Positions 57,445 to 64,000 of a stretch of DNA of 64,000 nt are shown here, piece after piece. A program made the translations under genes and the position numbers. The stretch's first letter is position 1, and the number at the start of each line of letters is the position of its first letter. Below the pieces are notes generated by a model. It had not been told where the DNA came from and did no database searches. It worked only from the letters and a program-made list of their open reading frames with translations. This DNA comes from Amaurobius ferox. Its lineage: Eukaryota; Arthropoda; Arachnida; Araneae; Amaurobiidae. Location: the NCBI GenBank assembly GCA_951213105.1, contig OX578152.1, positions 99,653,068 through 99,717,067 on the forward strand, given 5' to 3'.

Positions 57445-58985
57445 CCCACACAGCACAGATATCCAAATCATATCCAGATTACAACCCATTGATCCAAAAC
57501 ACCTCCACGCATAAATAAATACACCCAATAGATATCCTCCATAAGTAACGTAATCTGGATTGTCCAAAGTTTGTCTATATTACGTCCAAAAATTACATGA
57601 TCTGGATGATGAATACAGTATTGGTCTATTTTTCATCCATGATGGATGTAATATGGATGTCTTGGATGATCTAGTCCATATTATGTCCATCATGAATGAG
57701 AAATGGACTAATTCCTTGTTTCTCATCTAACTTACGTCCATAAATTACATGCTCTGGATGAACTAGATTTGACTTCTCTTGCACATCCACGACGTAATAT
57801 GGATGAAGTACTTATCCATGTTACATCCATTATGGATGAAAAATGGATCAATCCTGTGTTCAACAAAATTGATTTGCGAAAATAAACACTGTGCACTTTT
57901 TTAATCTTTACCTTGCCATCATGACCACCTTGATTAGTGTCTTAATTTTGTTTTTCAAGTTGAAACTGTTTATTTGTTCTAAGTTTAAATTTGTTAAAAC
58001 CAGAATTATAATCAAGCTAGCAATTTTACTATATTGTTACCGAAAATTTATTGTAACTTTCAAATATTTTAAATATTTTACATTGTTTTAGTATGAGGAC
58101 AATATGAACTAATATTTTCATCATTATAGCTATGTTACAAACGTCTGCAGTGAAGGAATTTGAATAATAATAAAGTAACTGATATTGCAGTACTTCTAAA
58201 AATGAAACTTAGGCTAATGAGAAGAGAATCACAAAGTATTTAGTATTAAATTTTTATATAAAGTATGCAAAAAGAAGTTATCTAAGCATTACTTTCTACT
58301 AACTAGCCCTAATTCTTATACCGAAATCTTAGAAAATAAAAATAACTTCAATTTATTTAATCTAGAAATATAGAAAGATATTCATAAATGATTAAGTTAT
58401 ATTATTTCTTTGACTTACAAAAGATAAGTCAAATGTCGTATAGCGGATAAAGGAGTAGGTTCCTTTCAGCACACACACACAGCACATTGCGGGTTCGATT
58501 CCAGTAGGATATCAAAAGAAATTAGTAGTATAGCAAAATAAGGCCATATTTTTGCAAAATAAATCTGCTATATTAAAAATATTTTTAGCATATTTTTATC
58601 ATTTTATTAAGATCTATATTTTTTAAGAACACACTAGAATGAATATAAAATAAATAATCCAATAATATGGATGTATGAATCCGGATGATCCAGTTCATGT
58701 CCATTGTACATTTATTATGCGTACATATAGATATCCATTAAACGTCACTCTGGGGACATAATTTGGATTAGCAGTAGACGTAATATGGATGATCCAGTAT
58801 ATGTTTATTGCACATCCATTTTACGTCCAGATAGCTATCTATTGGATATCCATAGATGGTATCTGGAGTAACATCTGGATATCCAAATGTTGACAATACA
58901 TGTTAACAACCAGATTTTGGATCTGTTTTGGATGATCCAAATTACATCTATTAGATTTAATCTGGATGTAATGTGCAGTGTAGGC
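57445..58985. repeat. Cluster of degenerate GGATG/CATCC palindromic repeats
   Basis: 57445-57860 and 58660-58985 are packed with variants of TGGATGTAATATGGATGATC and its complement, many self-complementary. The outer ends (CACAGCACAGATATCCA on the left; complement CACTGCACATTACATCCA on the right) are loosely inverted. The ~800-bp middle has no such motif. Possibly one large decayed foldback element. Confidence 0.5.
58437..58512 (+). other. tRNA-like / SINE head remnant
   Basis: B-box match GGGTTCGATTCC (58488-58499) about 48 nt after an A-box-like TAGCGGATAAAG (58440). No cloverleaf can be drawn with confidence; likely a decayed tRNA-derived retroposon head, not a tRNA gene. Confidence 0.35.
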
Positions 58986-61281
58986 AGTTCATGACCTTTG
59001 CGCTTAAAATACTAAAAAGTATTAAATAAAAATATATTAAAAAAAGGAAATTGTTATGTTTTGTGGGCAGTTGGCCAGATAGATACACCCTATTTAGAGA
59101 AAACGTAATGATATAAACGAAATAGATAAATTTAAATTACAAAAATTGATTTAAATTCATCCAATTCCATTCACTACAGCCATAAAACAGCTGCATATAA
59201 AATTAGTATGTCTTCAAAATGAAGACAGTAATTAGAAAATGATGATTCTTTAAAAATATGACAGTCACAGAACAACACAACATACAAATAATAATAATAA
59301 AAAAGATTCAATAGAGTTGCTATGGCTCAGAAATACATAAAAAACACAAATATCTCAATTTATGAATTGATAAATAAAGGATTTATAAAAGATTTCTTTG
59401 CACAATAACCCTAAAAATATTAGAAAGAATAACTTTTTTTAAAGAAATTAACAAGGATGCTAAGAGATTGTGTTTTCCAGCTGAATTTTCTAGCTTATAT
59501 TTCCCATGACTTAAATTCAATTTGATTCTGTAATGCAATGCCTTCAGATACAAAATATATGCATCTTGCCATGTACAAAAAGAATGTTATCTCTTCTAAA
59601 CAAACTATTTCACCTGAATATTTAAAACGAAAATATGGTAATTCAGATAATCTAAGGTAAAATAATTAGAATATGAAGATGGATTGGATAGGATTTTTTT
59701 AGCAGGGTTTAATAATTGTTGAAGTAGTCACTTTTTTCTTGGAAAAACAAACAAACCCAAAACGACTTATTTGAAACAATGAAATGAGTTTCGCAAATAG
59801 ACTGGCTCATTTAAATTTCAGCTGACTTTTTTGTTTAAAACTGTAATTATTTCATAAAACTTGATGCAAATTAATAATAGCATAAAAAAATCTATAATAT
59901 ATCATACACAAATACCTCAAATATGTGGATTTATGAAATGCTTATATATAGACATAAAAGTGTAAATCCTGGAAAATATTTTACAAATGCACTTTTTTGC
60001 GATATTTATTAATAAAATGATGGGCTGCAAAATAGCCCATTATTTTATTAATAATATGTTTGAAAAATAGTTTTTCCGTATAAAATATGAAATTGTTGAA
60101 TTTAAGAAATTGTAGTCGATGCAAACAGATTACAAAAGTGGAAAACAGTTTTTCCATTAAATGACATGCCAAGGATTGCGTATAAATGCCGTTTTTCGTG
60201 ACATTTATTAATAAAAATTGTTCTTTAAAATAACCCTTCATTTTATTAATTATACGTCTGAAAAAAAATTTTTTTTTTTTTGTATATAAAACGAAATAAT
60301 TACAAAAATTTTAGTCCATACTTGTTACATTGTAAAATTATCGGAAAGATAACCATTCTTTTTTTTCCGGACACAGTAAAAATCGCCGCTTGCGAAAGCC
60401 GTTTTTAGCAATCGCGGAGAAACATATTTTAGATATAAGAAAGGGGAAAATTTGATCTCAAAACTTGTGGCTTTGTTTCAATTTCACAACATTTTTGAGG
60501 ACATTCATGATCGATGATTTCATGACTTTATCATGATTTTCGTAATCAGTAGACATCCTATGAGGATTTTCGACTGTGGAAAGAAGAAAATTTCGAGAAC
60601 AAGAAATAAGGGAAAATTTTTGATTTGCCAAAAAATTCAGTAAAACAATATTTCATTCGAACAAAGTACGTGACTATTCCGTCCGAATGATGCGACTTGA
60701 AAAGAACTAGGTTATTACAACAAAGACTGTATGTTCGCTCTCCTATTACGCCAATAAAAACGCCAGCTAATGAGACAATTTGAAATACTTTACGGGCATC
60801 GAGGTAGTATATACTAATTCATTGTTTGCGGGAGTGTAGCTGTCAGCCCCGTCCCCCTCAGTAGGACAAAATCGCGATTGATTGCGATTTGCACGTCGTT
60901 ACAGATTTAGCCCGCGATTCGCACGTAGCTGCAGATTCGGCCCGCAATTTGCGAGGCCACCAGTATCGTGGGATAGAAAGGATTTCGGTGAAATTTTGGT
61001 CACCAGAAATGATGACTTACTGCAATAATTTTAGTTGCCAGGACTGCAAACTTGGTCGCCAATGGCGACCTGGCTACCGCGAATCTGCATCTCTATAAAA
61101 AAGGCTTTTTCAAAAACACATATATATTTCAAAGCGCACTAAAAAGTAGAAAATAAATTTTTCTTCAGTTACTCAAAAATTGTTCATATACACTACTAAA
61201 AATAAAATCTTTTCACTTGTTTTTTTAACTACTATAAAGTCTTTTCACTTGCGTTTAATTTGGCAAAGAGGATTGTTGCTA
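58986..61281. other. Intergenic, no gene recognised
   Basis: AT-rich to ~60350. 60380-61090 is more GC-rich, with palindromic GTCGCCAATGGCGAC (61051) and repeated CCCGC.ATTYGC; it looks repeat-derived, but I cannot assign a family. Confidence 0.45.
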
Positions 61282-62277
61282 CGAGGGATAGTCAAAAAAG
61301 AATGAGAATGAAATTATTACTCGCGAAATACATTAGATAGAGTCTATCTTCATATGTTCTTTTTCGAAGTAATCACCATTAACTGGGTTTCACTTGGCCC
61401 AACGTGTCTGCCATTCCTAGAACACATGCTTGAACCCAATTTTTGAGAATTTTTGACCCAATTTTTGTCTTTAAATCCATCTCTGCTTTCTTCAAAATGG
61501 CCATTGATGAATCAAAACAGTGGCTTCGAAGCTCTGATTTTAGATGAGGGAATAAAAATATAGTCACAAAGAGCGAGGTCCGGGCTGTGTGGAGGGGGTG
61601 GCACACATTCTATTTCTTTTCGAGCTACTTATTGGGTAACAATGTTGAAAACATAAGCGTGTGCATTATCGTGATGTAAGCATCAACCAGATGCATGCAG
61701 CTGAGGTTGTTTTCGTTGGATATGTTTGGTCAGGGTCTTCAAAGCTGTCACGTAATACTGACCAGTAACAGTTATATGCTCAGACACTGCTTGTTGATAA
61801 ACCATTCCATGGTAATCAAATAGAGAAATGACTATTACTTTTTCTTCAGACTTTACAACTTTGGCTTTCTTTGAAGTGGTAGAACTTGGTGATTTCCAGG
61901 CTGTGCTTGTGTGTTTGCTTTCAGGATCATAATGGTGTAGCCAACTCTCATGAGAAGTAATAATGGATTTCATATATGTCTCATCATATGCTTGTTGCAA
62001 CATTTCATATGCTTCTGTAGCAGAGTTCTGCAAACGAATGCAAATTTCAAGACTGCATATTGCTCATCATGAACAGATTCCATTTTCTGTAGGCGAAAAA
62101 TAATGCATCATGTATTTGTGTTCTAATCCAATCAAATGCATTGCCAGATTTACTTACATCCCCCCTCCCCCCTAAGCAGACGATATCCGAGCTATTTAGA
62201 AAGTTTTATTTCACTGCCTTATATCATCTGCATTTTAAAAAATAAATTCATTCTCTATCTTTTTTGACTAGCCCTCA
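61282..62277 (-). mobile_element. mariner transposon, decayed
   Basis: 996 bp, TA-flanked (61280-61281 and 62278-62279), with terminal inverted repeats CGAGGGATAGTCAAAAAAG and TGAGGGCTAGTCAAAAAAG. Minus-strand transposase fragments occupy 62033-61683 and 61606-61379. Confidence 0.85.
61379..62033 (-). pseudogene. mariner transposase pseudogene
   Basis: 62033-61683 reads the mid-catalytic region (ESWLHHYDPESK, WKSPSSTTSKKAKVVKS, FDYHGMVYQ, GQYYV). The usual GDESW is SHESW, so the first catalytic Asp is His. 61606-61379 reads the C-terminal end (FLFPHLKSELRSHCFDS) out of frame with the first part. The HDNA-type second Asp region is missing between them, and the N-terminal DNA-binding domain is largely lost. 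Confidence 0.82.
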
Positions 62278-62279
62278 TA

Positions 62280-63089
62280 AATTATAACATTATATTCTCA
62301 CTAATCATTTCCACTTTTACACAACATAATAATGTATTTTCTTTTTGAACACAACCATTTACAAATTTTTTTTTGATAATGTAGAAAATAATAGTAATAA
62401 AATTTAATTAAAATACTTGCCCACATTTGTATTTTAAGACGTGTGTATGAATATTTTTTGAATTTTGATGAAAAATTTATTTACTACATTTTAATGTATT
62501 TTGAAATAAAAGTATGTTTTAAGAAAAGTGTTTGAATATATTTTTAACTTTTTATTATCTAGAAAAAAAAAATAGATAAGGTCTTAAGAATGGCGTTAAA
62601 ATATAATATTAACAGCATATAAAAATGGTTACCTAAAGTTGTTTTCTGCTTCTTAAATACAAATAGAATTCATACAGTTCAGTCTGATGACAGTTTTGAG
62701 ATAAAAATGAAAGGGTGAGGTTAAAGTAGCAGAGAAATGTGTAAAAATTCATGCATACTCCTCCAGGTATCAGATTTATAGTTTGTTTTTGCTAGGGTCT
62801 AGACATTAAATAAGAAGAGACTGATTGTGAAAGTTCTTCTGAACATAAAAAATTCAACTGTTTTCTGCTTTCCATTGGCCATTTGTGAACATATTGCATG
62901 CAGAACACTTAGAGCAAATAAGGTTGTTATTGTAGCGAAACATAATTTTATGTTATCTTTTCCTTTCTCTGGAAGTGGAAATTGCAAATCGCTTTTAAAC
63001 ATTTTGATGTGTTTAATTTAGTGATGGTAGATAGTTATATTTCTTACAATGTCATAAATTATATGTTTTGATATATATAAACATTACAG
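62280..63089. other. Upstream region of the CEBPZOS-like gene
   Basis: No coding exon. The AG acceptor at 63088-63089, two bases before the ATG, implies a 5' non-coding exon, perhaps within the less AT-rich stretch 62840-63000 (contains CATTGGCC). Confidence 0.4.
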
Positions 63090-63904
63090 CATGAAACTGA
63101 AGCTAAAGCAAAATAAATTATTATTGAAGACCGCAAAGTGGACTTTAATTGGTGGATTTGTTGCTGATGCTGCCCTACTTTGTGCAGGATATTATAGCTA
63201 CCATCAATTGAAAAATTCTACAGGTTTGTAATTTTTGTAAGCCTATGAGTACATTTTCCTAATCTTTGATATTATTCTCAATTTCAGATTATTTGGAATT
63301 TGTTCATGATAGTATACATTTTGTAAATAAATGTTATTTTGTGATAATTTGGGTATTACTAAATTTTTAGATCTTTCTATTGAATTTAATATGTGTTCAA
63401 GATAACTTGGGAAGAAATAAATATGTGTAAGCATAATTTAATATCTTGGAGTTGCCTGAGACAATTTTTTATAGTTAGTTAGTAGTTTTTAAAGTTGCCA
63501 TAGATTGAATAATACAGCTGTGACTTAAAATCTATATATAGCTTGTAGCTTTTTTAATTTTATTTGTGCAATTTTTACAGTATTTTCTTTTTGTAATCTA
63601 TATCTCTTTTTCAGAATTCAGACATAAAGTATATAACTATGATTCAAGATTTATTGATAGTAGGTGATTTTTGCATTTATGTATCATTATTTTTCATTTA
63701 TCTGAAGTATTCTTATTTTTATGAATGCATGTTGCTTCTTAATTGTTGGTTTTTATAACCTTTTATTTAAACTTAATACCTGGTGTTTGTTTTTTTATCA
63801 GTGAAATTCAGATCTTTGAGTTTGAGGCCCTAACTGATCAAGAGCTTTATTGGGCTAAACTGTTTTGGACCTGCCATAGGAATGTACTCATTTTTTGGGA
63901 ATAA
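63090..63904 (+). CDS. Small single-pass membrane protein, CEBPZOS-like (tentative), three coding exons
   Basis: Exons 63090-63223 (ATG 63091), 63615-63663 and 63802-63904 (TAA 63902-63904) give 94 residues with consistent phases (1 and 2) and GT-AG introns. A basic start (MKLKLKQNKLLLKTAK) leads into one membrane helix (WTLIGGFVADAALLCAGYY), then NSTEFRHKVYNYDSRF and an acidic EFEALTDQELYW. Layout and length resemble CEBPZOS, a mitochondrial outer-membrane microprotein (helix, then TSQDFR..., then ELDQKTW). The third exon is the least certain. An AATAAA overlaps the stop. Confidence 0.5.
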
Positions 63905-64000
63905 AAAAATTAGAATGTTACTGGGATATACCGGAATGAATATCTTGCCAGAGCAGTTTCTTGTCTTTTGATATTTCAACTCTTTGAAATTTTTAACCTT

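Overview
The window is AT-rich eukaryotic DNA with split genes, GT-AG introns of 0.9 to 9.6 kb and dense, mostly decayed mobile DNA. There are no bacterial operons, ribosome binding sites or CRISPR arrays. Arthropod, most likely chelicerate (spider-like), is my inference: it contains a Naiad-type Penelope-like element with an N-terminal GIY-YIG nuclease, a clade known to be abundant in spiders and other invertebrates, and a 5S rRNA copy whose ends look arthropod-like.

Host genes. Three genes can be read by hand-splicing. (1) FUT10-like fucosyltransferase, minus strand: three exons (9976-9871, 5260-5118, 3170-3045); the C-terminal part lies off the left edge. (2) TMEM72-like four-helix membrane protein, plus strand: six exons from 10442 to 31310 give a complete 184-residue protein with every splice phase agreeing. 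The two genes are head to head with 465 bp between their ATGs. (3) A small single-pass membrane protein, tentatively CEBPZOS-like, plus strand: exons 63091-63223, 63615-63663 and 63802-63904.

Mobile DNA, left to right. The FUT10 intron carries a ~135-bp tandem array (3956-5160) whose unit contains the end of the neighbouring coding exon and its splice donor. TMEM72 intron 1 holds a palindromic MITE. Intron 2 holds three tiny tail-only retroposon insertions at one target site. Intron 3 holds two inverted non-autonomous Helitrons, each carrying a tandem array of tRNA-derived SINE units, with a hAT MITE between them. Intron 5 holds a young tandem pair of Naiad elements in an (AT)n tract, then a 5S rRNA-SINE chimera and a full SINE. 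From 32 kb to 63 kb there is no convincing host gene. That stretch holds a pogo-like element, two hammerhead-like motifs, a 32-bp minisatellite, a hAT element with a perfect 8-bp target duplication, a Helitron 3' end, a large foldback repeat, a mariner and several copies of an unclassified ~0.6-1 kb repeat.

Most notable: the exon-derived satellite inside FUT10; the 43-63 bp tail-only insertions sharing target duplications; the 5S-SINE chimera inside one pair of target duplications; and the Naiad pair, whose two copies carry different inactivating lesions.
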